Shown piece by piece: positions 7,718 to 15,903 of a stretch of DNA of 22,707 bases. This DNA is from JBLYYQ01 sp048550035. Lineage in GTDB: Bacteria > Nitrospinota_A > UBA7883 > JBLYYQ01. The position numbers and the translations under genes were made by a program. Position 1 is the stretch's first letter. Every line of letters starts with the position of its first letter. The stretch lies in the NCBI GenBank assembly GCA_048550035.1, contig JBLYYQ010000108.1, forward strand, positions 1-22,707, in the 5' to 3' direction. The notes under the pieces were generated by a model. It did no database searches. It was not told the origin of the DNA and saw nothing but the letters and a program-made list of their open reading frames with translations.

Positions 7718-10225
7718 ATGGTTAAAAAAGTATTGAAAAAATTTGATGCAAATGACGAGAGTGTTGCAGAATTGCCTGGTGATCATAATGCTGATAAATA
7801 TAAAATTCCAGCATCATTACCACTCTTGCCTGTTCGTGATGTTGTGCTATTTCCTTATATGATTTTACCACTTTATGTTAGTCGCCAAAGTTCGATTGAC
7901 GCAATAAATGAAGCGATATTAAAAAATAAGATGTTAATGTTGGTGACCCAAAAAGATCCTGATACCGAACAGCCTCTGATTGATGATCTTTATTCAATCG
8001 GTTCTGTATCACTCATTATAAAGATGGTGTCGTTGCCTGATGGGCGAGTGAAAATCTTGGTACAAGGTCTAACGAAAGCAAAGTTGCTATCAATTACTAC
8101 AAAGGGTAGTTGCCGCTATGCCAAGATTCAAAAGCTATTTAAGAGAGGACATGATCAAGAGATTGGTCCTGATCAAAAGATACAATTAGAAGCACTCGCT
8201 AGCATTGTTCGAGACCAACTTGAGATGATCATTGAGCTTGGGAAACATCTACCACCTGATATAATGGTGATCGCACGAAACATTGATGAGGCAGGTAAAC
8301 TCGCAGATCTTGTTAGCTCCAACATCGGGTTAACAGTTGATGAAGCGCAAGCAATATTAGCGATGACAAACCCTATTGATCGACTTGCAAAAGTATCAGA
8401 ACATCTTATGCATGAAATTGAACTTTTGAAGGTCAAACAGAAGATTCAAGCAACAACCCATGATGAGTTATCTAAAACACAAAAGGAGTATTTCCTTCGC
8501 GAACAGTTGAAGGTCATCCAAAAAGAGCTCGGCTATGCAGATGATAAAGCTGATGAGGTAGCTCATTTCCAAGATTTGATTGTTAGCGCTAATATGCCAG
8601 AAGCAGCAAAGCAAGAGTCGCTCAAGCAGATAGATCGACTTACCAAAATGCATTCTGAATCAGCAGAAGCTACAATCATAAGAACTTATCTTGAATGGAT
8701 GACAGAACTACCATGGTCAACATTTACAGCTGAGAATCTCGACTTGAACAAGGCACAACTGATTTTGGATCAAGATCACTACGGTCTAGGAAAAATCAAA
8801 GAACGGTTCATTGAATATATCGCAGTTCGCAAGCTGAAGAAAAAGATCAAAGGATCGATCCTCTGCCTCGTTGGTCCTCCTGGAGTGGGAAAGACTTCGC
8901 TAGGGCAATCAGTAGCGCGAGCCTTGAATCGTAACTTTGTCCGAATATCATTAGGTGGTGTGCGCGATGAAGCAGAAATTAGAGGGCACCGCCGTACTTA
9001 TATCGGGGCAATGCCAGGTAAAATTATCCTTGCTATGAAGCAGTCTAAATCTAACAACCCACTCATCATGCTAGATGAGATTGATAAATTAGGATCAGAT
9101 TTTAGAGGCGATCCATCATCAGCGCTACTAGAAGCGTTAGATCCAGCACAAAACATGGAATTTGTAGATCACTATATAGGATTACCATTTGATCTATCTG
9201 ATGTTATGTTTGTGACGACTGCCAATGTAATAGAAAATATTTCGGCACCACTTTTGGATCGGATGGAGATTATAAGGCTTGCAGGCTATACTGAAAATCA
9301 GAAAGTTTGTATCGCACAAAAGCATATTATGCCTCGCCTACTAGAAGAGCATGGGTTGAAATCTAAAGGGATTCATCTTTCAGATGAGGCTATAGGTGAG
9401 GTTATTCAAGGATACACACGAGAAGCTGGGCTACGGATGTTAGAAAAAAATATAGCGAGTATCTTAAGGAAAAAAGCAAAGCTGATTGCGCTAAATAAAA
9501 AAGTTCCCAAACTTGTTGCGCCTAAAAATCTTCCAAAAATACTTGGGGCCAGACAGTTTTTTAACGAAGCAGAGCTAGAGCGAAATTTTATCGGCGTTGC
9601 AACCGGCGTCGCATGGACTGCAGTAGGTGGCGAGATAATGAACATCGAAGCAGTACTAATGAAAGGTGTAGGCAAAATTATTCTAACAGGTAAACTAGGT
9701 GATGTAATGAAGGAATCTGCGCAAGCAGCGCTAACTTATATCCGCTCAAGGACAGTAGCTCTGAAGATAGATGAAGACTTTATCAATCATCATGATATAC
9801 ATATCCATGTCCCCCTTGGTTCGATATCTAAAGACGGTCCATCAGCCGGAATAACAATTGCGACCGCTATGTTATCTGCTATCACAAATAGGCCGACACG
9901 AAAAGATATCGCAATGACAGGTGAAATAACTTTGCGAGGAGATCTACTTCCAATCGGGGGTTTAAAGGAGAAAGCACTCGGTGCCATTAGGGCAAATATA
10001 AAAGAGCTTCTAATTCCCGATGACAATCGAAGAGATCTAATAGAAATGCCAGCTTCAATTAAAGAGAAGATAAAGTTCATCCCGATTAAGAGAGTAGAGC
10101 AAGCATTCAAGAAAGGGTTAATTAGTTATAAAGCTAACAGTCCAGATGAGCTACTTTTAAATAGTAGTCTCAATTACCGAGGATGCAAGGTGCCATTAGC
10201 TAGTATGCCAGCTAATAAAAAATGA
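7718..10225 (+). CDS. lon: ATP-dependent protease La (Lon)
   Basis: Lon is a cytosolic AAA+ serine protease degrading misfolded and regulatory proteins. 835 residues, slightly longer than E. coli Lon (784). Order: a charged extension of about 30 residues, the LAN substrate domain starting at LPLLPVRDVVLFPYMILPLYV, a coiled helical region around 230-300, the AAA+ module with Walker A GPPGVGKTS (K392) and Walker B MLDEIDKL (D453, E454), then the S16 protease domain with catalytic S709 in KDGPSAG and K752 in GGLKEKAL. The 43-residue Ser-Lys spacing equals that in E. coli. A polar tail of roughly 30 residues follows the protease core. The start is the ATG at 7718 with AGGGG just before it. It stands alone and converges on secF. 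Confidence 0.98.
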   Translation: MVKKVLKKFDANDESVAELPGDHNADKYKIPASLPLLPVRDVVLFPYMILPLYVSRQSSIDAINEAILKNKMLMLVTQKDPDTEQPLIDDLYSIGSVSLIIKMVSLPDGRVKILVQGLTKAKLLSITTKGSCRYAKIQKLFKRGHDQEIGPDQKIQLEALASIVRDQLEMIIELGKHLPPDIMVIARNIDEAGKLADLVSSNIGLTVDEAQAILAMTNPIDRLAKVSEHLMHEIELLKVKQKIQATTHDELSKTQKEYFLREQLKVIQKELGYADDKADEVAHFQDLIVSANMPEAAKQESLKQIDRLTKMHSESAEATIIRTYLEWMTELPWSTFTAENLDLNKAQLILDQDHYGLGKIKERFIEYIAVRKLKKKIKGSILCLVGPPGVGKTSLGQSVARALNRNFVRISLGGVRDEAEIRGHRRTYIGAMPGKIILAMKQSKSNNPLIMLDEIDKLGSDFRGDPSSALLEALDPAQNMEFVDHYIGLPFDLSDVMFVTTANVIENISAPLLDRMEIIRLAGYTENQKVCIAQKHIMPRLLEEHGLKSKGIHLSDEAIGEVIQGYTREAGLRMLEKNIASILRKKAKLIALNKKVPKLVAPKNLPKILGARQFFNEAELERNFIGVATGVAWTAVGGEIMNIEAVLMKGVGKIILTGKLGDVMKESAQAALTYIRSRTVALKIDEDFINHHDIHIHVPLGSISKDGPSAGITIATAMLSAITNRPTRKDIAMTGEITLRGDLLPIGGLKEKALGAIRANIKELLIPDDNRRDLIEMPASIKEKIKFIPIKRVEQAFKKGLISYKANSPDELLLNSSLNYRGCKVPLASMPANKK

Positions 10226-10244
10226 AAGTCAGCTAAGGATAGAT

Positions 10245-10309
10245 AAGCTTAAGCCACAAGAGTAGGCCTACAGGTGAGATATTATAATTCTCATATTTAA
10301 GCTTTTTTT
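10245..10309 (+). terminator. Structured lon terminator region overlapping the secF end
   Basis: AAGCTTAA (10245-10252) pairs with TTAAGCTT (10297-10304), and the stem runs into seven T's (10303-10309), as expected of a Rho-independent terminator for lon. Inside the long loop lie a perfect palindrome GTAGGCCTAC (10262-10271) and a second stem TGAGA/TCTCA (10275-10279 with 10289-10293). The right arm is also the last two codons and stop of secF. The loop is long, so the termination role is a candidate only. Confidence 0.4.
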
Positions 10310-11196
10310 GGCTTTTTATATTTGTCGATCTCTACTAACAAAGGTGCGGCAACAAAAATTGATGAGTAAGTACCAACCACTACTCCAATAAAAAGAGCAA
10401 ACGCAAAATCATGAATGACCTGCCCGCCAAAAAATAAGATCGAAAGGACAACAAATAACGTTGTGCCTGATGTCAGCACTGTTCTTGACATCGTCTGATT
10501 TATTGAGATATTTATAATATCGCTTAGCTGTTTGCCCCGCTTTAATCTAAGATTTTCTCTGATTCTATCAAAGACTACAATCGTATCATTTAATGAGTAA
10601 CCTATAACCGTAAGCAATGCTGCAACCACAGGGAGTGTAAATTCTTTGTCTAAGATAGAGAAAATTCCGATAGTCACAGTTGCATCATGCGCCAATGCAA
10701 CGATCGCAGCCAATCCATGACCAAACTGGAATCTGAATGTTACATATATTAGTATCCCAACTAATGCATAAATTAATGCCAAAACAGCTTTCTTGCGAAG
10801 GTCGCCTCCAATTTTAGGTCCCACCATCTCGACTCGATCGACAATCACCTTATCTTGATACTTTGTCTTAAATATCTTCTCAATATTGAGTCTTGCACTA
10901 TCAGGTTCGCTGTTTGGATCTAGTTCAGTATTGATTATAACATCCTCTTTGGAACCAAATTGCTGCACTGAAAAATCGCCAATCCCGAGTGCTTTAAGAT
11001 CATCTCGAATAGCTTTTATATCGGCAGTTTCGATAAATTTAAGTTGGATCAGTAACCCTCCTCTAAAATCAATTCCATAGTTCGGACCTCCGTGAGCTAT
11101 GAGAGACAATAGTGAGACAGCAATCACTATACAAGATATGATGAATGCCTTCTTTTTATAAGCTATAAAATTAATGTTACTCTTTATAATATTCAT
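10297..11196 (-). CDS. secF: Protein translocase subunit SecF
   Basis: SecF works with SecD as an RND-type, proton-driven factor that pulls exported proteins through SecYEG on the periplasmic side. 299 residues, typical. After a first membrane helix (about 16-34) comes GGPNYGIDFRGGLLIQLKF, the periplasmic P1-like domain, then the membrane block starting at VDRVEMVGPKIGGDLRKKAV with five further helices. The conserved HDATVTIGIFSIL and GYSLNDTIVVFDRIRENLR motifs are present. Its ATG overlaps the secD stop as ATGA, so translation is coupled. The gene ends convergently 71 bases from lon. Confidence 0.97.
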   Translation of the reverse strand: MNIIKSNINFIAYKKKAFIISCIVIAVSLLSLIAHGGPNYGIDFRGGLLIQLKFIETADIKAIRDDLKALGIGDFSVQQFGSKEDVIINTELDPNSEPDSARLNIEKIFKTKYQDKVIVDRVEMVGPKIGGDLRKKAVLALIYALVGILIYVTFRFQFGHGLAAIVALAHDATVTIGIFSILDKEFTLPVVAALLTVIGYSLNDTIVVFDRIRENLRLKRGKQLSDIINISINQTMSRTVLTSGTTLFVVLSILFFGGQVIHDFAFALFIGVVVGTYSSIFVAAPLLVEIDKYKKPKKA

Positions 11197-12737
11197 ATCG
11201 AAAGTTTCTTACTCTTTCTTCCTTGCAAATACCAGATGAAAAATATTCTAGATCCATAAATAGATGTAAACATTGATGCCAAAATTCCTATTGTAAGCGT
11301 GACAGCAAACCCTTTGATAGGTCCGGTTCCAAACTGAAACAGAACAACTGCCGCAATCAAAGTTGTTGCATTAGCATCAACAATGGTAAGTAGTGCCTTT
11401 GAATAACCAGAATCGACTGCAGCTTTAATAGTCTTACCAATACGGAGCTCCTCCTTGATTCTCTCAAAGATTAGAACATTCGCATCTACTGCAATCCCGA
11501 TTGTAAGAATTACCCCTGCAATTCCAGGGAGTGTTAAAGTTGCGTCAAAATATGAAAGTGCTCCTGCCAAAATTACCATATTAAAAATCAGAGCAATATC
11601 TGCAATGATACCTGAGATTTTATAGAATATAATCATGAAAATTAGAACAAAAATCGAGCCGATCAAAATCGAATCAATTCCACGCTCAATAGAATCGCGA
11701 CCCAACGAAGGACCAACGCTACGCTCTTCTAATTTTATAAGTGGAGCAGGAAGTGCGCCTGCTTTCAAGACAATCGCTAAATCTTTTGCCTCTTCATAAG
11801 AAAACCCACCCTCAATTGAAGCAGATCCTCCTGAGATCTGTTCACGGATAACAGGGGCAGAATAGACCGAATCATCTAAAACGATCGCCATATTCTTACC
11901 TACATTAGCAGCAGTAACATCAGAAAATTTGCGTGAACCTTCTAGGTTGAAATCCAAAGAGACATACGGCTGGTTAAACTGATTGATCCGAACTTGCGCA
12001 TCTTTTATTGTGTCACCTGTTAATTCAACCTTCCGCTTAACTAGATAAGGGCTCTTTCCGATTACTGCTTTTGTCACCTGATCATAATTTTGCTGATAAA
12101 GTATCTCTGATTGAAATGGACTACCCTCAGCAAGAGCTTGATCAGGAGTCATACTGGTATCAAGCATCCGAAACTCTAAACTTGCAGTCTTACCTATAAG
12201 AGCAATTGCACGCTCTCTATCCTTTATGCCAGGCAGCTGAATTAATATTCGAGAATTACCCTCGCTTTGAATCAGCGGCTCTGACACACCAAACTGATCA
12301 ATTCTATTTCGCAATGTCTCCAATGCCTGATCGATAATAGCTGCTTTGAGATCATATAGATATTCATCAGTTAATCTATATGTTAAGTTCCGATCAGAGC
12401 CTGCAGTAAAGGTTAAAGTTGAATAATCTTCTGCAATAACCTCTTTTGCTTTCGACGATTCTAGAGCGGTGGCTAATAATATAACAATTGATCCTTCTTG
12501 CTGCCTTATAGCACTCACTTTGATATTGTTAGTAGCTAAATCTTTTTCAATATCATCGCCTAGAGTATCAATGCTATTTTTGATCGCAACATCTAAATCG
12601 ACCTCATATACTAGATGCATCCCTCCTTGGAGGTCTAAGCCTAGATTGATTTTCTCATCAAGCGGCAGAGCTAGTCGCATAGCAACTATAGCTACTAATA
12701 AGGTAAGCGATACTCGCCAAAAAAGTGCTCTATTCAT
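11193..12737 (-). CDS. secD: Protein translocase subunit SecD
   Basis: Partner of SecF in the SecDF motor for late-stage export. 514 residues, shorter than E. coli SecD (615) but usual in many phyla. One N-terminal membrane helix (about 6-24) precedes NLGLDLQGGMHLVYEVD. A large periplasmic domain follows, with LRNRIDQFGVSEPLIQ and the VYSAPVIREQISGGSASIEG segment. It ends with a five-helix membrane domain containing GIAVDANVLIFERIKEEL, whose Asp is the expected proton-path residue. The start is the ATG at 12737, 51 bases after the yajC stop; TTGAG is the nearest Shine-Dalgarno-like sequence. Confidence 0.97.
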   Translation of the reverse strand: MNRALFWRVSLTLLVAIVAMRLALPLDEKINLGLDLQGGMHLVYEVDLDVAIKNSIDTLGDDIEKDLATNNIKVSAIRQQEGSIVILLATALESSKAKEVIAEDYSTLTFTAGSDRNLTYRLTDEYLYDLKAAIIDQALETLRNRIDQFGVSEPLIQSEGNSRILIQLPGIKDRERAIALIGKTASLEFRMLDTSMTPDQALAEGSPFQSEILYQQNYDQVTKAVIGKSPYLVKRKVELTGDTIKDAQVRINQFNQPYVSLDFNLEGSRKFSDVTAANVGKNMAIVLDDSVYSAPVIREQISGGSASIEGGFSYEEAKDLAIVLKAGALPAPLIKLEERSVGPSLGRDSIERGIDSILIGSIFVLIFMIIFYKISGIIADIALIFNMVILAGALSYFDATLTLPGIAGVILTIGIAVDANVLIFERIKEELRIGKTIKAAVDSGYSKALLTIVDANATTLIAAVVLFQFGTGPIKGFAVTLTIGILASMFTSIYGSRIFFIWYLQGRKSKKLSI

Positions 12738-12788
12738 AACTCAAGATACCTAGCAAATGTTGAAGCAATATTATCTCTATATTCATTG

Positions 12789-13127
12789 TTATGAATCAGA
12801 TATTCGCTCAAAAATAGCTGTCCTCTGAACCTTAACACGTACATTTTCAGCTACCTCAATTGTCACAACATCCTCTTCAACCTTATGAACATTCCCTAGC
12901 AGTCCTCCATTCGTAACTACACGATCATTCTGCTTCAGAGTATCTTGCACATTTTTGATCGCTTTAGTCTTTTGCGATTGAGGTCTAATAAGTAAAAAAT
13001 AGAATATCCCCATCAACGCTCCGTAAAAAAGAAGCATCATAACAATTTGGCTGTCTTGAGTAGTACCATCTGAAGGCGCACCGGCCATCGATATTAGCTC
13101 ACCTGATAATAAAAATAATTCAACCAC
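12789..13127 (-). CDS. yajC: Sec translocon accessory protein YajC
   Basis: 112-residue single-pass membrane protein associated with SecDF. A membrane helix at about residues 28-47 ends in LLIRPQSQKTKA, the family hallmark, followed by NDRVVTNGGLLGNVHKVEEDVVTIEV, the usual small cytosolic domain. The ATG at 13127 has GGAG 5 bases upstream; the internal ATG 14 codons in is less likely. A short ATTCAT/ATGAAT stem (12781-12796) lies over its stop codon, just before secD. It is the first gene of the yajC-secD-secF operon. Confidence 0.95.
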   Translation of the reverse strand: MVELFLLSGELISMAGAPSDGTTQDSQIVMMLLFYGALMGIFYFLLIRPQSQKTKAIKNVQDTLKQNDRVVTNGGLLGNVHKVEEDVVTIEVAENVRVKVQRTAIFERISDS

Positions 13128-13142
13128 ATTTCACTCCATCAA

Positions 13143-13162
13143 AGATTAATTGAAATTAATCT
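13143..13162. repeat. Perfect inverted repeat at the yajC transcription start
   Basis: AGATTAATT and AATTAATCT (9 bases each) flank a GA dinucleotide. The repeat lies between the -10 box and the yajC ribosome site and covers the predicted transcription start near 13158. It could be an operator or a 5' leader stem. Confidence 0.55.
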
Positions 13163-13165
13163 CTG

Positions 13166-13193
13166 ATTATATCTGTATAAGATTTAATTGCAA
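13166..13193 (-). promoter_or_regulatory. sigma70-type promoter of yajC-secD-secF
   Basis: On the minus strand TTGCAA (13193-13188) and a perfect TATAAT (13171-13166) are separated by 16 bases. The predicted start is near 13158, giving a leader of about 30 bases that contains GGAG before the yajC ATG. This is one of the best-formed promoters in the window. Confidence 0.65.
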
Positions 13194-13309
13194 TAGTTAT
13201 CATCTTATCCTAAGAAAAAGTAAGTTAATCAATCTATTTACGATAGAAGTGAAGATCTGATTTTTAATGCAAATTCGGAAATATATGAATCAAGTTTCAT
13301 TGAAAAAAG

Positions 13310-13462
13310 TTACATTTTGTTGATATTTTTTGCAATTTTTATTGCCATCTCGTCTAATTTAGCTTTGTAATTTTTCTCTTGGATTTCCTGTTTATACTTG
13401 GCAACTAAATCTGCTCGAATATTTGGATCGGCACTCTTTAGTCTAATTTTTTTACTTTTCAT
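13310..13462 (-). CDS. Small lysine-rich protein (50 aa), unknown
   Basis: An ORF of 50 codons runs from the ATG at 13462 to the TAA at 13312-13310. It has a very good ribosome site, AAGGA at 13475-13471, 8 bases before the start. The product begins MKSKKIRLKSADPNIRADL and ends AIKIAKNINKM; it contains about a dozen lysines, no cysteine, no signal peptide and no membrane segment, and looks helical and basic. I do not recognise the family. It lies in the 453-base space between yajC and the divergent GT9 gene, in the same direction as yajC, with its own upstream region and the yajC promoter downstream of it. A chance ORF is possible, but the ribosome site and sensible composition favour a real gene. 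Confidence 0.55.
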   Translation of the reverse strand: MKSKKIRLKSADPNIRADLVAKYKQEIQEKNYKAKLDEMAIKIAKNINKM

Positions 13463-13534
13463 ATTATTAATCCTTATCGGAGAGTCTAGTTCTCGACTTA
13501 AGTAAAAAAATCAATCTTGATTTGCGCTTAAGGA

Positions 13535-13572
13535 TTAATATTTGTAAGCAATTGAATTATATTATTGATAAT
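13535..13572 (+). promoter_or_regulatory. Candidate promoter(s) of the GT9 gene, very short leader
   Basis: TTAATA (13535-13540), 17 bases, TATATT (13558-13563) is one option; GATAAT at 13567-13572 with TTGTAA at 13542-13547 (19-base spacer) is another. Either would start transcription within about 0-12 bases of the ATG at 13581, and no Shine-Dalgarno sequence is present. Confidence 0.3.
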
Positions 13573-13580
13573 ATGATCAG

Positions 13581-14630
13581 ATGAAAGAGATAACTATTCC
13601 TAAAGATGGGAAGCTGCTATTGATAAAACCATCATCGATGGGTGATATAATTCAGGCTTTTCCATTTGTTACCACCATCGCAAATGAGCGACCTGATATC
13701 AAAATTGACTGGATAGCAAATGAATATTATGTCGAGCTTGTAAGATTAAATAAAAATGTGAGGAATCTCTTAACTTTTAGGAGAAGTAGCTTTCTTGAGC
13801 TCCTAAGTATAGAGGAATTAAAAAAGCTGATCGAGTTTGCACAATCTATAAAAGCAGATAAGTATGACATTGTCGTTGACCTGCAAGGGTTAGCTAGATC
13901 AGGATTAATGACTTTAATTGCTAGGTCTAATTTCAAGATTGGTTACTCGAATGCAAGAGAATGTTCTAGCTATAGTTATGATCTCAAGGTCAATCCGATT
14001 GCTAATAGCCTTGATGTAGATCGCTATCTATCCATTTTGAGTTATTTAAATATTTCGTTGCCATCAGAGGTAGATTGGGGGATAAAAATCCCTCAGAATG
14101 AAATAGAGGCGGCTGCCAACCTGACATCGAATCAGCCATATATTGTTATGAATCCTAACTCTAGGTGGGCAAGCAAGCAATGGCCGATCGAAAAGTTTGA
14201 AGCGTTAGCTGATATGATTAATGATAAGTTCAATTTTAAAATAGTGCTGATCGGGAGCCAGTTCGATATTACAACGGTGCAAAAATTTAATCCGAGAACT
14301 GCTGCCAATATAATAGATCTGACTGGCAAAACGAGCTTTGCACTCTTAGCTGCGATATTAAAAGAGAGTAAATTATTAATCACAGCTGACTCTGGTCCTA
14401 TGCATCTTGGCGTAGCAGTCAAGGTCAAGGTTGTCTCACTATTTGGCCCCACAAACCCACAACTGACAGGCCCTTATAATAACAAAGATGGAGTAATCAG
14501 TGTAGATTGTAAGCTTGCGCCATGCTATAAACGAAAATGTCCAATAGAGCTTAACTGTTTAGATGCTATTGAAGTTGCAAGCGTATTTGAAAAAGTGAAT
14601 TCCCTACTTGCTCAAGTTTCTGATTGTTGA
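13581..14630 (+). CDS. Heptosyltransferase-like GT9 glycosyltransferase
   Basis: 349 residues. GT9 enzymes such as WaaC/WaaF add heptose from ADP-heptose to the LPS inner core at the cytosolic face of the inner membrane. The N terminus LLLIKPSSMGDIIQAFPFV is the standard acceptor-side loop. DIVVDLQGLARSGLM and IGYSNAREC follow, and the C-terminal half has YIVMNPNSRWASKQWP, LTGKTSFALLAAILKESKLLITADSGPMHLG and SLFGPTNPQLTGPY with a final Cys-rich segment (CYKRKCPIELNC). The gmhB gene 45 bases downstream, which acts in ADP-heptose supply, supports a heptosyl role; the exact acceptor is unknown. The ATG at 13581 lacks a Shine-Dalgarno site, but the family N terminus fits it. Confidence 0.88.
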   Translation: MKEITIPKDGKLLLIKPSSMGDIIQAFPFVTTIANERPDIKIDWIANEYYVELVRLNKNVRNLLTFRRSSFLELLSIEELKKLIEFAQSIKADKYDIVVDLQGLARSGLMTLIARSNFKIGYSNARECSSYSYDLKVNPIANSLDVDRYLSILSYLNISLPSEVDWGIKIPQNEIEAAANLTSNQPYIVMNPNSRWASKQWPIEKFEALADMINDKFNFKIVLIGSQFDITTVQKFNPRTAANIIDLTGKTSFALLAAILKESKLLITADSGPMHLGVAVKVKVVSLFGPTNPQLTGPYNNKDGVISVDCKLAPCYKRKCPIELNCLDAIEVASVFEKVNSLLAQVSDC

Positions 14631-14675
14631 GATAAAAAAAGGTAAGGTTATTACAAGGTTGAATTGAGATTAAAT

Positions 14676-15260
14676 ATGACTCAGAGTAAAGCTGCAATAT
14701 TTCTAGATAGAGATGGATGTATAAATGTTGAGTCTAACTATATAACAGACATTTCGATGTTTAAGCTCTATGACGGAGCGCTAGATGCTATTCGTAAAAT
14801 AAATAATGCAAATTTTTATACTGTTGTAGTTACCAATCAAGGAGGAGTTGCAAAAGGTTTAACCTCACTTGAAACAGTAGCGAAGGTTCATCAGCTACTC
14901 TTGAAGTGGTGCTTTGAGAGCTCTGTAGTAATAGATAGGATAGAGTTTTGTCCGCACCATCCAGATGCAGACGATAAAGAGTTCGGGATTATCTGTAATT
15001 GTCGCAAGCCTGCAACCGGCATGGCATTAAAAGCAGCAGAGGAACTATCAATAGATATACTGAATTCATATGTCATAGGCGATAAGCTAACTGATATTGA
15101 ACTAGCGAAAAACTTAGGCTGCAGATCTATCCTCGTTAGAACAGGCTTTGGGGCACGAGATGAAAAATCGCTCAATGAAAAAAGTAAGATTATGCCTGAT
15201 TTTATTGCTGATGATATCGGTGATGCGGTTGATTTAGTACTGAAAAATAGTAACGGCTAG
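14676..15260 (+). CDS. gmhB: D-glycero-D-manno-heptose-1,7-bisphosphate 7-phosphatase
   Basis: HAD-family phosphatase removing the 7-phosphate from heptose bisphosphate on the way to ADP-heptose. With this start it has 194 residues, near the 191 of E. coli. Motif I is AIFLDRDGCIN (nucleophile and acid Asp), motif II VVTNQGGVAKG, the zinc-binding loop CPHHPDADDKEFGIICNC followed by RKPATGM, and motif IV YVIGDKLTDIELAKNLG. The zinc loop separates GmhB from histidinol phosphatase relatives lacking it. I chose the ATG at 14676 from family N termini; a TTG at 14664, better spaced from AAGGT (14655-14659), would add four residues. It is probably cotranscribed with the GT9 gene. Confidence 0.92.
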   Translation: MTQSKAAIFLDRDGCINVESNYITDISMFKLYDGALDAIRKINNANFYTVVVTNQGGVAKGLTSLETVAKVHQLLLKWCFESSVVIDRIEFCPHHPDADDKEFGIICNCRKPATGMALKAAEELSIDILNSYVIGDKLTDIELAKNLGCRSILVRTGFGARDEKSLNEKSKIMPDFIADDIGDAVDLVLKNSNG

Positions 15261-15277
15261 CTCTCTTAGTAATAATA

Positions 15278-15306
15278 TTTACATTTGCCATTTTTTCATC
15301 TAAAAT
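15278..15306 (+). promoter_or_regulatory. Promoter immediately before the PilZ-like gene
   Basis: TTTACA (15278-15283) and TAAAAT (15301-15306) match the consensus in five of six positions each with an ideal 17-base spacer. The predicted start falls at about 15312-15314, on the ATG at 15313, which would give a leaderless mRNA. Confidence 0.5.
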
Positions 15307-15312
15307 GGATAA

Positions 15313-15903
15313 ATGGCTAATAATAGTGAGCAGGAAAGCAATGTTAAAGTAGAAGTTTTTTTTCCATTTCATTATAAAGTTGTTACATCAAGCCAGCTAG
15401 AGCTTATATCAGAGATCAAAAATCATACCACTGCCGATCGGTCTAAATGTAGATCAGTTGACTATCGAAAAGATCAGACCGATATTGAGCCGTCATCAAA
15501 AGATAGCAAGTCCGAAAGATTAGCTTCTGAACAGTTAAAGGTACTAAACTCAATTGAGGAGAAACTAGAACAGATACTAAATGCAAGAGAAGAAGAGCCA
15601 AAAGAGGCAGATGGATTCTCAGAAGCTGTCATGGTTGAGCTTTCTTATAGCAGTGCAGTAATATTAACAGCTGTAGCCCTTGAAAATTCGAGTTCAATTT
15701 TGATCCTCTTAGATCCACCAACATATCCACCTTTGAAGATTGAAATTTTGGCAGAGGTCGTCAAATCTTCCCCAGATTCGACATATCCAAATCGACAAAT
15801 AAATCAATTAACATTTCAAGCTATAAATAGTTTTGATCGAGAATCGTTGATAAACTATATATTCAAACGCCAACAGGAGGTAATAAGAATGAGCCGCTAT
15901 TAA
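15313..15903 (+). CDS. Atypical PilZ-like domain protein with coiled coil
   Basis: 196 residues, no signal or membrane helix. Residues 11-36 form a short block (VEVFFPFHYKVV), 40-65 is polar and low in complexity, 66-98 is a heptad-like helix (EQLKVLNSIEEKLEQILNA), and 104-196 resembles a PilZ beta barrel with the terminal helix INSFDRESLINYIFKRQQEV. That terminal helix and the LLDPPTYPPLKIEILAEVV strand pair are what I recognise from PilZ proteins. The c-di-GMP motifs are poor: there is no RxxxR, and the D/NxSxxG position reads VELSYSS (108-114) without the Gly. The coiled coil plus degenerate barrel fits tetrameric atypical PilZ forms. It may bind partners rather than c-di-GMP. It sits between gmhB and a glycosyltransferase, with its own promoter. 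Confidence 0.6.
   Translation: MANNSEQESNVKVEVFFPFHYKVVTSSQLELISEIKNHTTADRSKCRSVDYRKDQTDIEPSSKDSKSERLASEQLKVLNSIEEKLEQILNAREEEPKEADGFSEAVMVELSYSSAVILTAVALENSSSILILLDPPTYPPLKIEILAEVVKSSPDSTYPNRQINQLTFQAINSFDRESLINYIFKRQQEVIRMSRY

Noticed and set aside
9790..10110. 106-codon open frame on the minus strand inside lon
   Set aside because: It is antisense to the S16 protease domain with all catalytic residues on the plus strand, and its translation is Ser/Ile-rich without any motif; a shadow of lon.
14132..14452. 106-codon minus-strand frame inside the GT9 gene
   Set aside because: It is fully inside a well-supported gene, with no ribosome site and no recognisable motif.
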